The position numbers and the translations under genes were made by a program. The notes under the pieces were generated by a model. That model made no database searches, had not been told where the DNA came from, and was given only the letters and a program-made list of their open reading frames with translations. Source: Candidatus Gallimonas merdigallinarum (GTDB lineage Bacteria > Bacillota > Clostridia > Christensenellales > Borkfalkiaceae). Taken from it: 39,390 nt of DNA. The stretch is from assembly GCA_904373325.1 (NCBI GenBank), contig CAJFFP010000010.1, positions 1 to 39,390 of the forward strand. The letters run 5' to 3'. This document shows, one piece after another, positions 1 to 6,841 of this stretch; position 1 is the first letter of the stretch, and every line of letters starts with the position of its first letter.

Positions 1-120
1 ATACTCTAACACAAACCCCTCATCACCGCCTTCGGCAGAGCTTCCCCCCAAGGGGAAGCCATTATTTTTACTCATCGGCATAAGCCTCTACTGAACCCCA
101 AGACTATCTGGGGGTTTTCT
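1..120 (+). repeat. Intergenic repeat, left copy, ending in a terminator hairpin
   Basis: Bases 1-87 are the exact reverse complement of 39294-39380, and 88-120 match the other copy imperfectly. The unit holds small hairpins (GCC-TTC-GGC near 28-36 and GCTTCCCC/GGGGAAGC at 40-59) and ends in an intrinsic terminator (arms 92-101 and 105-114, then TTTTCT). The two copies differ in the terminator stem partly by a paired change (an A-T pair here, G-C in the right copy), so the hairpin seems to be maintained. No coding capacity was seen. It is probably a multicopy intergenic element of MITE or REP type. Its left limit may lie outside the window. Confidence 0.75.
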
Positions 121-126
121 AAATAC

Positions 127-160
127 AAAAAAACGCGGGCGTCCTGTTCAGGACGCCCGC
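127..160 (-). terminator. Terminator of the flavin-reductase-like gene
   Basis: A perfect 12-bp inverted repeat (135-146 with 149-160) is followed on the minus strand by seven T (133-127). It lies 21 nt after the stop codon at 181. Confidence 0.8.
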
Positions 161-180
161 GCGCTTATTTGAATGAAATG

Positions 181-753
181 TTATTTTTTGAGCAGACCGA
201 CGCCCGCGTTCCACGCCTGCCCGACCTTTTCTCCGATCGCATAATAGCCGCTCTGGAACGGATCGAACACGAAGGCGTTGAGCTTTTTGGGATCGGGTTT
301 GCCCTTTTCGTCGAGAATTTTCTCGTCGGCGAGCACGTTGACGATCTCTCCGAGCACGCGGAATCCGTATGCGGTGTGCCGGCACTCCACGACTTTGCAT
401 TCGAGCGTCAGCGGAAACTCTTCCACGACGGGCGCGTCGACGCGCGTGCTCTTCACGGCGCGCATCCCCGAACGCTCGAATTTATCCGCCATTTTGTTGC
501 CCGTGGCGCAGCCGAAGAAGTCGGCTTCCGCAATGTGCGCAACGTCGGCAATGCTCAGCGTGAACGCGCCGCGTTTTTTGATGTTTTCGCTCGTCTTGTG
601 CTCCTCGTCGAGATTGAGTGCGACCATGTTTTCGGCGCAGACACCGCCCCAAGCCATGTTCATAACGTCGACTTTCCCGTCGTCGCAGTAGGTCGCGATC
701 ATGAGCACGGGCATGGGAAAGGTGTAAGGTTTCACGCCAAGATCTTTTAACAT
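181..753 (-). CDS. Flavin reductase-like FMN-binding split-barrel protein
   Basis: The 190-residue product fits the flavin reductase-like family, which binds FMN in a split-barrel dimer. Recognisable parts are the N-terminal MPVLMIATY strand, the MNMAWGGVCAENMVALNL segment that usually contacts flavin, the ADFFGCATG stretch near residue 78, and a C-terminal FDPFQSGYY segment. The length is typical. The start follows a strong AAGGAGGA site and a consensus sigma-A promoter. It is a single-gene unit with its own terminator. Many relatives are annotated as flavoredoxins or NAD(P)H:flavin oxidoreductases; the physiological electron acceptor cannot be read from the sequence. Confidence 0.85.
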   Translation of the reverse strand: MLKDLGVKPYTFPMPVLMIATYCDDGKVDVMNMAWGGVCAENMVALNLDEEHKTSENIKKRGAFTLSIADVAHIAEADFFGCATGNKMADKFERSGMRAVKSTRVDAPVVEEFPLTLECKVVECRHTAYGFRVLGEIVNVLADEKILDEKGKPDPKKLNAFVFDPFQSGYYAIGEKVGQAWNAGVGLLKK

Positions 754-776
754 ATCCTTCCTCCTTTTTGTCTCAG

Positions 777-805
777 ATTATATCACGCGGGGCGCGGATT
801 GTCAA
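777..805 (-). promoter_or_regulatory. Sigma-A promoter of the flavin-reductase-like gene
   Basis: On the minus strand, TTGACA (805-800), a 17-nt spacer and TATAAT (782-777). This is a full consensus match upstream of the Shine-Dalgarno site at about 760. Confidence 0.85.
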
Positions 806-821
806 CGGGCGAAAGCGGCGG

Positions 822-859
822 AAAAACGCAGCGCGCGCCCGACGAAAGTCGGGCGCGCG
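822..859 (-). terminator. Terminator of the marR-like gene
   Basis: A 12-bp perfect GC-rich stem (832-843 with 848-859) with a 4-nt loop, and a T5 tract on the minus strand at 826-822. Confidence 0.7.
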
Positions 860-883
860 GAAATTTTTGTCATTTTCCTGCGA

Positions 884-1321
884 TTATTTGTCGCTATGCT
901 GTGTGGAAATCTTCTCCACGATGCGGATAAAGGCGCGGGCGTCCTCCTCGCCGATGACTTCGGCAAGTTTGTGCGCAAGCGAGAGGGATTCCTCGTGGAC
1001 GGATAAAAACTCGTTCAGATTATCCGGCACGACGCGCACGAAGGTGGTGCGTTTGTCTCTGCCGTCGCACCGCTCCAAAAATCCCTTGGCAACCAGCGAG
1101 TCGATGGTGCGGTTGACGAGCGATTTGAGCATTCGCGTCTCCGAGACGAGCTCTTTGAAGGAGACGAGTCCGTCTCCGTCTTCGCGATAGCGGTTGTATG
1201 CCACAAGCATGACGATCGCTTCGTTGTATACCATGCCTTTTGTGATGCGCGTATTTTTGAGGATGCCCGTCAGCCGTACCCAAGCGGAGATGAGCTGTTC
1301 TTCGAGGCAGTGTTCCTGCAT
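884..1321 (-). CDS. MarR-family transcriptional regulator
   Basis: A 145-residue winged-helix repressor of the MarR type. The middle reads LVSFKELVSETRMLKSLVNRTIDSLVAKGFLER, with helix-turn-helix and recognition helix at about residues 55-85. It is followed by a DKRTTF wing that resembles the DxR wing signature of MarR proteins. Helices at both ends would form the dimer interface. I start it at the ATG ending at 1321, because GGAG lies 7-8 nt upstream; an earlier in-frame ATG at 1378 would put the start inside the promoter. Its target is unknown. The flavin-reductase-like gene downstream on the same strand has its own promoter and may be regulated by it, but that is inference. Confidence 0.85.
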   Translation of the reverse strand: MQEHCLEEQLISAWVRLTGILKNTRITKGMVYNEAIVMLVAYNRYREDGDGLVSFKELVSETRMLKSLVNRTIDSLVAKGFLERCDGRDKRTTFVRVVPDNLNEFLSVHEESLSLAHKLAEVIGEEDARAFIRIVEKISTQHSDK

Positions 1322-1349
1322 GATATTCACTCCGTGAACGTTTTCCTCG

Positions 1350-1378
1350 ATTATACTCCCGTCGGCGGGAAAAGTCAA
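1350..1378 (-). promoter_or_regulatory. Promoter of the marR-like gene
   Basis: On the minus strand, TTGACT (1378-1373), a 17-nt spacer and TATAAT (1355-1350). The spacer contains a short palindrome, CCCG-4-CGGG, which could serve as part of an autorepression operator. The operator is inference. Confidence 0.75.
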
Positions 1379-1461
1379 GTGAATGCCGGAAAAAGCGCGT
1401 GCAATTTTCAGGCGGCTGTGATATACTGGATATACGATATAAAAAAGACGGGGGAACGCTT

Positions 1462-1638
1462 ATGCAGATACCTTCGGACGGCGCGATGCTTATAAGTTTT
1501 CTCAATATGAAACTGCGCGATCGTTACGATTCTTTGGACGAGCTTTGCGACGATCTTGAAATCGACCGCGCAGAGCTGGACGCGAAGCTCTCTTCGCTGG
1601 GGCTTGCGTACGACGAGGCGCACAACCGCGTCGGGTGA
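1462..1638 (+). CDS. DUF4250 small protein
   Basis: A 58-residue protein that matches the DUF4250 pattern: IPSDGAMLISFLNMKLRDRY, then SLDELCDDLEID and a short C-terminal helix. Family members are about 55-60 residues, occur in Firmicutes and have no assigned function. The layout looks like a small helical DNA-binding or adaptor protein. The start is the ATG with GGGGAA 6 nt upstream; an earlier in-frame ATG at 1399 lacks support. A weak promoter (GTGCAA, 17 nt, TATACT at 1422-1427) lies upstream. DnaA-box-like sites begin immediately after the stop codon. Confidence 0.8.
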   Translation: MQIPSDGAMLISFLNMKLRDRYDSLDELCDDLEIDRAELDAKLSSLGLAYDEAHNRVG

Positions 1639-1639
1639 G

Positions 1640-1672
1640 TTATCCACATATCCACATTTTTGCTGTTGATAA
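1640..1672. promoter_or_regulatory. Cluster of three DnaA-box-like sites
   Basis: A perfect TTATCCACA (1640-1648) is overlapped by ATATCCACA (1648-1656), one mismatch. A third site, TTATCAACA on the minus strand (1672-1664), also has one mismatch. They lie between DUF4250 and the next small gene. Three 9-mers of this quality in 33 bp suggest DnaA binding, either as a regulatory site or as a titration cluster. No dnaA, dnaN, AT-rich unwinding region or rpmH is nearby, so it is not called an origin. Confidence 0.55.
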
Positions 1673-1747
1673 CTTTGGAAAAGTGTGTAAAATGTCGAAA
1701 AGTGTCGGAAACGTTCTTGCGCGGACCGCATCGGCGGAGGAGAAGAT

Positions 1748-1951
1748 ATGTCTGATTACGATATGATGAAACTGTTTTCGCAGTTCGACGGCGAAGTCAG
1801 CGAGAGCGACTTCACGCCCGAGGAATTGCAGGAATATCTCGATTACCGCGACGGAGCGGAAAAGCCGCTCTCCATTGCGGAGTGGAAGCGCGCCTATTTC
1901 GAAAAATACGACGACGTCAAGGACAAGAGCCTGAAAAAACAGGATTGGTAG
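1748..1951 (+). CDS. Small acidic protein of unknown function
   Basis: A 67-residue protein that I do not recognise. It is acidic in its first half, rich in aromatic residues, predicted mostly helical, and has a lysine-rich tail; no membrane segment or cysteine motif is present. GGAGGAG stands 6-7 nt before the ATG, so translation is well supported. Its stop codon lies 5 nt before the HAD hydrolase start, so the two are almost certainly cotranscribed. Confidence 0.7.
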   Translation: MSDYDMMKLFSQFDGEVSESDFTPEELQEYLDYRDGAEKPLSIAEWKRAYFEKYDDVKDKSLKKQDW

Positions 1952-1956
1952 GGGCG

Positions 1957-2658
1957 ATGTACGATTACGTCATATTCGATGCCGATCATACGATCATCGA
2001 CTTCGACGCCGACGAGCGGCGGGCGTTTTACGCCGCGTTCCGCGCCGCGGGAAAGGAGCCGACCGCGGACATGGTAGAGGCGTGCTGGCGGTTTTCCGCC
2101 GAAAATTGGGCGAATCTGGGGCTGTACAACGTGCATCTGCCCGAGATACAGGCGCGCTATCATGAACTCTACTATACCCATGTCCGCGAGATCATGGCGT
2201 TTGCGGACGGCGCCTTCGGGCTTGGCGCGCAGCGGGAGAGGGCGGAACGGGTGTTCACCGAGGCGCTCTCGGCGGCGGCGCACCCCGTGGAGGATGCGCC
2301 CGCAGTGCTCGCCGCCCTCTCTCCGCGCTACAAGCTGTGCGTTGCGACCAACGGATTGAGTTCGATGCAGGCGGGTCGGCTCGCGCCGCTCAGCCCCTTC
2401 CTCTGCCGCACGTTCATTTCGGAGGAGATGGGCTTTATCAAACCCAATCCCGCCTTTTTCCGCGCCATGACGGAGGAACTCGGCGCAGAGTCTTCCCGCT
2501 GCCTGATGGTGGGGGATTCGCTCGGTTCGGACGTCGCGGGCGCAAACGCCGCGGGCATGGATTGCGTCTGGTTCAATCGCAGCGGCGCGCCGCTGCCGCC
2601 CGCGTATCGCGTCAAAGCGGTGATCTCGCACCTCAACGAACTTCTGGAAATTCTGTAA
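1957..2658 (+). CDS. HAD-superfamily hydrolase, YjjG-like
   Basis: A 233-residue haloacid-dehalogenase-type phosphatase. Motif I is FDADHT at residues 7-12, with the nucleophile Asp8 and acid Asp10. Motif II is the Thr of VATNG, motif III the Lys of GFIKPNP, and motif IV is MVGDSLGSD. The cap inserted after motif I is helical (subclass C1). The length and the TNG and VGDSLGSD sequences resemble the YjjG/YfnB group, which dephosphorylates nucleoside monophosphates, but substrate cannot be assigned. It is translated from an ATG 5 nt after the preceding stop codon with a weak AGGGG site, so it probably depends on coupling. Confidence 0.85.
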   Translation: MYDYVIFDADHTIIDFDADERRAFYAAFRAAGKEPTADMVEACWRFSAENWANLGLYNVHLPEIQARYHELYYTHVREIMAFADGAFGLGAQRERAERVFTEALSAAAHPVEDAPAVLAALSPRYKLCVATNGLSSMQAGRLAPLSPFLCRTFISEEMGFIKPNPAFFRAMTEELGAESSRCLMVGDSLGSDVAGANAAGMDCVWFNRSGAPLPPAYRVKAVISHLNELLEIL

Positions 2659-2666
2659 ACAGGCAA

Positions 2667-2700
2667 GCCGCCCGCGGGAATACTCCCGCGGGCGGCTGTT
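2667..2700 (+). terminator. Terminator of the HAD hydrolase operon
   Basis: A 13-bp perfect stem (2667-2679 with 2684-2696), followed only by TGTTT. The stem is strong and the U-tract weak. Confidence 0.6.
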
Positions 2701-2705
2701 TCGAC

Positions 2706-2748
2706 AAAACGCCCCGCGCTTTCGTTCGGTCATGAAAGCGCGGGGCGT
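2706..2748 (-). terminator. Terminator of queT, possibly bidirectional
   Basis: A 15-bp perfect stem (2709-2723 with 2734-2748), with TTTT on the minus strand. It lies 11 nt past the queT stop codon and may also stop the HAD transcript. Confidence 0.7.
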
Positions 2749-2759
2749 AAAGTTTTGCG

Positions 2760-3377
2760 TTATGCCTGCGGCTGCGGCGTTTCGTCGCTCGGGTCGGGCG
2801 CAGGGAGTTGTTTTCTCTTTCCGTCAATAAACGCCGAAACGCCCTTCCGGCGCATCCGTTCCACGAACAGCGCGAGGGGCGCGCCAAGCCCGAACGCCCA
2901 TGTCGCTTGGGTCGCCAGCATCGTGCCGAACGACGTCCAATACGCGATGAGCGGCGTAGGTCCCGCGCTCATGTCGCCCGAAAGAAAGACGATGACGACG
3001 GGAATGATGAACGCGTTTAAAATCACGGGGAAGAATCCGCCCAGCGCGATTTTAACCGCCATGCCGAGCTTGCTCCGATAGCTGCGCAGGAGATGCCCCA
3101 CGAGCCATGTGCAGACGGCGGCAACGAGCGTGACGGCGGGACCGATCGTCAGATCGAACGCCAGCATGGGGGAAGTGAGGTTGGCGAGGATGCAGCCGAT
3201 ATAGAGCGCGGGGATCGCCTCGGGGAAAAAGAGGGGCAGGATCGTGAGCGCTTCGCTCGGACGGATCTGAAACCAGCCGTATGCGAACGGCATAAAGGCG
3301 TAGGTCAGCGCAACGTACAGCGCGGCGATCACGCCCGCGCGGCAGATGCGCTTGGTGGTAAAAAAGTTTCTGAACAT
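2760..3377 (-). CDS. queT: QueT, S component of a preQ1 ECF transporter
   Basis: A 205-residue membrane protein with about six hydrophobic segments, matching the QueT family (substrate-binding subunit of an energy-coupling-factor transporter). Family features are the IAALYVALTYAF first helix, the FQIRPSEALTILPLFFPEAIPALYIGC segment and ANLTSP. QueT is thought to import queuine precursors such as preQ1; its ATPases and EcfT must be encoded elsewhere. The assignment is strongly supported by a preQ1-I riboswitch in its leader. A short charged C-terminal tail (residues about 180-205) is probably cytoplasmic. The start has GAGG upstream, inside the riboswitch pseudoknot. Confidence 0.93.
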   Translation of the reverse strand: MFRNFFTTKRICRAGVIAALYVALTYAFMPFAYGWFQIRPSEALTILPLFFPEAIPALYIGCILANLTSPMLAFDLTIGPAVTLVAAVCTWLVGHLLRSYRSKLGMAVKIALGGFFPVILNAFIIPVVIVFLSGDMSAGPTPLIAYWTSFGTMLATQATWAFGLGAPLALFVERMRRKGVSAFIDGKRKQLPAPDPSDETPQPQA

Positions 3378-3384
3378 GAAAAAA

Positions 3385-3426
3385 CCTCGGTTTTTTTATT
3401 CGGAAGTGTTGACCGAAAACCTTCCG
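3385..3426 (-). promoter_or_regulatory. PreQ1-I riboswitch controlling queT
   Basis: On the minus strand, stem P1 is CGGAAG/CTTCCG. It encloses a 13-nt loop GTTTTCGGTCAAC and is followed by an A-rich strand AATAAAAAAA and CCGAGG. TCGG of the loop pairs with CCGA to form the pseudoknot, the H-type fold of class-I preQ1 aptamers. The CCGAGG strand contains the ribosome-binding site, 8 nt before the ATG. Ligand binding should therefore hide it and reduce translation of the transporter. Confidence 0.9.
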
Positions 3427-3435
3427 TGCGCGTAT

Positions 3436-3464
3436 ATTCTATCATGTTTGCGCCGCGCCGTCAA
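3436..3464 (-). promoter_or_regulatory. Promoter of queT
   Basis: On the minus strand, TTGACG (3464-3459), a 17-nt spacer and TAGAAT (3441-3436). The predicted transcription start lies just before riboswitch stem P1. Confidence 0.8.
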
Positions 3465-3498
3465 GCGATTTTCACGCTAGGGCGCGTTTCCGCGCGTC

Positions 3499-3708
3499 TC
3501 AGCGGAGCTGACGGGTGGGGCGGAAGGCGATCAGCCAGAACAAGAGCCACAGCGCGCCCACGCCCGCGAGCGAGAGCAGGGCGCGGTAGGCAACGGCATT
3601 TCCGAAGGTGACGGCGGCGAGCAGGTCAAACCCCGTCAGCGACCAGACGGCGGCACACAGCCCGAAAAAGATCAGCCATGCGCAGCAGAGAACGGTAGTG
3701 AGTTTCAT
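3499..3708 (-). CDS. DUF378 small membrane protein
   Basis: A 69-residue protein with two membrane helices, fitting DUF378: a first helix (about residues 4-23) ending near a Trp, then LTGFDLLAAVTFGN, a basic/aromatic link with Arg before the second helix (about 44-63), and a basic tail. The usual pattern is GxxNWGLxGxxxFDLVAxxFG, here loosely kept. Function is unknown. The start is the ATG whose product begins MKLTTVLC; longer in-frame extensions reach back into the gltS terminator. The ribosome site is weak (GCGGG). The upstream region shares a 20-nt motif with the gene at 13025-13468. Confidence 0.7.
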   Translation of the reverse strand: MKLTTVLCCAWLIFFGLCAAVWSLTGFDLLAAVTFGNAVAYRALLSLAGVGALWLLFWLIAFRPTRQLR

Positions 3709-3821
3709 GCCCGCAGTATGCGCAGAATGCGCCGTAAACTTGCGTTCTGCGCGCTGTTCGCGCAAGGGGAATTGGCAGCGGTGCGGCAGGAATTGCAGAC
3801 AGACCGCGCCCGTATTGACAA

Positions 3822-3850
3822 TAAAAGCCGCCGCCCGTTCGGGCGGCGGC
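3822..3850 (-). terminator. Terminator of the plsC-gltS operon
   Basis: An 11-bp perfect stem (3827-3837 with 3840-3850), followed by TTTTATTG on the minus strand, 28 nt after the gltS stop. Confidence 0.8.
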
Positions 3851-3878
3851 GGTCGTTGATATTGTGATTGAGCGGACG

Positions 3879-5417
3879 TCATGCCGCAGGCGGTTCGGCG
3901 CCGCCCGTGTCCGCCGCCGCGCCGCCGGAAGCGGGTTCGCCCTCCGCGGCGGCAGTTTCGTCATACGTTCCGCCGTCGTCCGCGGCGTCCGAACCGTCGG
4001 ACGTGCGCGTCGCGAAGCGCTTTTTGAAGATACTCCTTCTGAACAGCACGATATTCAGCGCAACAAAGCATACGCCGACGATGATGCACACCCACAGCGC
4101 AGACCAATTACTCTGCGGCGCCCACGTCGCGAGGAACATGAGCGGGAAGCCGAACACCATGGCGGGCAGGCTCTGGTACACGAGGTTTTCGCTCGCGGGC
4201 GTGCGGTAGCTGCCGTCCACCTCGCGGAGCAGGATCATGCCCGTGCTCGCCGTTCCCGTGAGCATTCCGAAGAAGGCGAGGAACTGTTCGTGGCGATAGG
4301 AGGGGAAGAGCTTTTTGCTGACGAAGTTGACGTAGAAGAAGGTGAGCAGCGTTCCCGCCACGGCGAGAAGGAGCAGAACGGGCCAATAGGTCGCAAGCAG
4401 CGGGAGCTGAATGGCGGCGACGCCCGCGACGATCATCAGATCGAACGCAAATCCGCTGATGCGGTCCATCATATAATTGTTGATGATGCGCTTTCTGACG
4501 ATCTTCTTATCGTACAGCTTATTGAGGAGCATTTTTGCGGGAATGGTGAGCAGAACGCCGATGAGGAAGTTGAACCCGAACAGCGTATCGGCGAGGGAAT
4601 CGAACGCCAGCGAAAGCCCGTACATGATGCCGAAGGAGACGGCGTAAATTGCGAGTACGATGGCGAACTGCACCGTCATCTTGTCCAGCGAGGAGACGGC
4701 GGGGATTTCGTTCTCGTCCTCGTAGTCGGCAAGCGTGTTGCGGCGCACCGAAGTGTCGATCCTGATCAGCCCCTTGCGGCGCATATGGTTGATGTAAATG
4801 ACGCCGCCGATGCACGCCACGAGGAAGCCGAGCGCGGCGACGGTCAGACCGAAGTTCGCGCCGCCCTCGAATCCGTATTCGTTTTCGTAGATTTTACCGT
4901 AGTTGAGCGCCTGACCCGTGCCCTGCCCGAAGCCGAACGCGAGGAGGATGCCCGCCGCGGAGATCATGCCGTCCGTCCCGATCCCCCAGACGGCGACGAG
5001 GGTGATGATGAGTCCCGCAAACGCCTGAATGAGGTATCCGTTGACCGTGGTCACGCCCGAGTCAAAGATCTCGCCCGCGCGCTTTTTGGTAAATTTCTTT
5101 TTGGAGTTGCGCATACCCGAGGCAATGAAGCCGATGCCCAGACAGTGGTAAGTGATGAGTTCGAGCACCTCCATGCCCGTCATCGATCCGTCCGACCCGT
5201 CTCCGTAAGCGGCGAGGTTGAACAGATAATCCCCCGCCGCAAAATATACGACGGTGGAAATGACGAGCAGCAGAATGCCGCCCAGCACCGAAACGGGGAT
5301 CAGCGTCTTTTTGAGCGCGGGGATAAAGTATTTCAGCGCGCCCGCAATCAGCATGCTCAGAAGCAGCGTCGCAATGACCATGATGAACGTCCATACGTTC
5401 AGTTCGGCAAAGCTCAT
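3879..5417 (-). CDS. gltS: GltS-type sodium/glutamate symporter
   Basis: A 512-residue polytopic membrane protein of the ESS (glutamate:sodium symporter) family. It shows the paired reentrant-loop signatures of the family: GFGQGTGQA at about residue 162 and GMLTGTASTGMILLREVD in the C-terminal half. About ten membrane segments are visible. At 512 residues it is longer than the ~400-residue enterobacterial protein. The excess is a central linker (MRRKGLIRID to KMTVQFA) and a C-terminal Ala/Glu/Asp-rich tail of about 45 residues that is probably disordered. It follows the acyltransferase gene by 18 nt and has its own GGGAGG site, so it is the distal gene of that operon. Confidence 0.88.
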   Translation of the reverse strand: MSFAELNVWTFIMVIATLLLSMLIAGALKYFIPALKKTLIPVSVLGGILLLVISTVVYFAAGDYLFNLAAYGDGSDGSMTGMEVLELITYHCLGIGFIASGMRNSKKKFTKKRAGEIFDSGVTTVNGYLIQAFAGLIITLVAVWGIGTDGMISAAGILLAFGFGQGTGQALNYGKIYENEYGFEGGANFGLTVAALGFLVACIGGVIYINHMRRKGLIRIDTSVRRNTLADYEDENEIPAVSSLDKMTVQFAIVLAIYAVSFGIMYGLSLAFDSLADTLFGFNFLIGVLLTIPAKMLLNKLYDKKIVRKRIINNYMMDRISGFAFDLMIVAGVAAIQLPLLATYWPVLLLLAVAGTLLTFFYVNFVSKKLFPSYRHEQFLAFFGMLTGTASTGMILLREVDGSYRTPASENLVYQSLPAMVFGFPLMFLATWAPQSNWSALWVCIIVGVCFVALNIVLFRRSIFKKRFATRTSDGSDAADDGGTYDETAAAEGEPASGGAAADTGGAEPPAA

Positions 5418-5435
5418 AGATTCCTCCCAATGTAA

Positions 5436-6647
5436 TTATTCCTGACCGCGGTCAGGATCTGTTTTTTCATGTCCGGCTGTCCGCGCCGCGCGCAGCCCGT
5501 CGAAGATATGCACGTACTTGATGGAGCAGAAACGCTCGTCGCCCTTCACCTGTAAGATCTTGCCGTGACAGTAGAAATTGAACTTCTTTTTCCCCACCGC
5601 CGTGATCGCGTCGATCTCTTCGAGGGGATAGCGCGCCTGCGCGCCCGTTGCGTCCGAAATATACAGCGCGTCTCTGTCGATGGAGACCGTATCTCCCGCA
5701 AGGACGATCTTTTTCTTCATTTTCACGCTTTCGCGGAAGAGGATGCCCTTATCCGAAACGCGTTCGCCCGCCAGCACGCGGGCGACGATCTCCTTCCGCT
5801 CCCACTCGTACCAGCCGTAAATTTTATCGTATCCCGCAAAGGGCGGGTCTATGGCGAGCCGTTCGGTGTACTCCGCCTTCGTTCCGCAGTGCGTGCAGGA
5901 GAAATATTTCCCCTTGGAGCGGATACTCCCCACACTCCCGCAGACGGGGCAGAGGTAAAGCGCGCGTTCAATGTATTCGGCGCGGCGGCGGCTCTTGTAC
6001 CGCGCGCCGAGCGCAGTGTCGTCCACGTCCAGCTCGCGTTTGATCAGCTCGAACAGCTCTTCCACCGTCATATCCTTGTATTCTTCGGGCTGAACGATGC
6101 GCTTCACGCAGCCGCGGTAGTAGGTGCCGCGGCGCGCCTTTCCGCCCCAGCGGGGATCGACGCCGTATCCGCCGCGCAGGTTGTACAATACGAGGGGAAC
6201 TTTTGCCGTTTTCACGAGTTTTGCGATCGCGTCCGTCATTTCCCACTGCCGTCCGCTGAGCGTGCGGTTGCCCTCGGGCGCGATGCTGATCGCGCCGCCC
6301 TCTCTGAGGACGCGGAGCATCGTCTTGACCGCGCCGAGATCCGCCATCGATTTGCTCTTGGGAATGGGGGCGACCAGCCAGCGGATGAGCGGCGATACTT
6401 TGAGGTTGAACAGATCGTCGCTCGTCACGAAGTAGATGGGGAAGTGGAAGGACTTCGCCACGAAAAAGGGGTCCATCGTCGCCTGATGGTTGTTGAGGAT
6501 AATGCACGGTCCCTTCTTGATGGGCGCGCGGTCTGCTCCGTATCGGTATTTCAGCCACAAAATCGGCGTCAGAATGACGCGCAGCAGCGCGAACACCACG
6601 GCGTGCCGCTTCTTTACCCACAGTTTTTTCTTTGTTTTTTTCTTCAT
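5436..6647 (-). CDS. PlsC-type acyltransferase with C-terminal zinc ribbon
   Basis: A 403-residue protein with an N-terminal basic/hydrophobic anchor and a PlsC-like glycerolipid acyltransferase domain (about residues 40-215). The catalytic H(x4)D is NHQATMD (His54, Asp59) and the EGNR block begins at Glu125. Beyond the usual end lies a zinc ribbon of the C-x2-C...C-x2-C type (Cys233, 236, 251, 254). A ~140-residue C-terminal domain, predicted mostly beta-strand, follows; I cannot name it. The acyltransferase half should transfer acyl chains to lysophospholipid-type acceptors. The ribbon and tail are unusual for an acylglycerol-phosphate acyltransferase. No clear Shine-Dalgarno site precedes the ATG. 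Confidence 0.8.
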   Translation of the reverse strand: MKKKTKKKLWVKKRHAVVFALLRVILTPILWLKYRYGADRAPIKKGPCIILNNHQATMDPFFVAKSFHFPIYFVTSDDLFNLKVSPLIRWLVAPIPKSKSMADLGAVKTMLRVLREGGAISIAPEGNRTLSGRQWEMTDAIAKLVKTAKVPLVLYNLRGGYGVDPRWGGKARRGTYYRGCVKRIVQPEEYKDMTVEELFELIKRELDVDDTALGARYKSRRRAEYIERALYLCPVCGSVGSIRSKGKYFSCTHCGTKAEYTERLAIDPPFAGYDKIYGWYEWERKEIVARVLAGERVSDKGILFRESVKMKKKIVLAGDTVSIDRDALYISDATGAQARYPLEEIDAITAVGKKKFNFYCHGKILQVKGDERFCSIKYVHIFDGLRAARTAGHEKTDPDRGQE

Positions 6648-6690
6648 AATTTTTCTTGAAATGAGCGTTTCGTCGGGTTGATTTGACTTT

Positions 6691-6720
6691 ATTTTATCAA
6701 AAGAGAGGAAACTTTGTCAA
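6691..6720 (-). promoter_or_regulatory. Promoter of the plsC-like/gltS operon
   Basis: On the minus strand, TTGACA (6720-6715), an 18-nt spacer and TAAAAT (6696-6691). It diverges from the tcdA promoter. Confidence 0.7.
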
Positions 6721-6806
6721 CTTTGTTGAAAGCGTTTGAGGGGGTCGCGAAAAAATTTTCACAAAGCGAACGGTGTCGGCGTTCAACGCGCGCGCCCCGC
6801 GCGGCG

Positions 6807-6835
6807 TTGACATTTGCGCCGCCGCGCGGTATAAT
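6807..6835 (+). promoter_or_regulatory. Consensus promoter giving a leaderless tcdA mRNA
   Basis: TTGACA (6807-6812), 17 nt, TATAAT (6830-6835), a full consensus match. The ATG begins 7 nt after the -10, where transcription normally starts. A palindrome (TCAACGC at 6783-6789, GCGTTGA at 6804-6810) overlaps the -35 and could bind a regulator. Confidence 0.85.
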
Positions 6836-6841
6836 GGGGGT

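Noticed and set aside
1640..1747. Replication origin
   Set aside because: DnaA boxes are present, but there is no dnaA, dnaN, rpmH or AT-rich unwinding element nearby.
3864..5435. 523-codon plus-strand open frame opposite gltS
   Set aside because: It is antisense to a clear symporter gene, has a histidine/arginine/glutamate-rich low-complexity product and no ribosome site. It is an artefact of GC-rich codon use.
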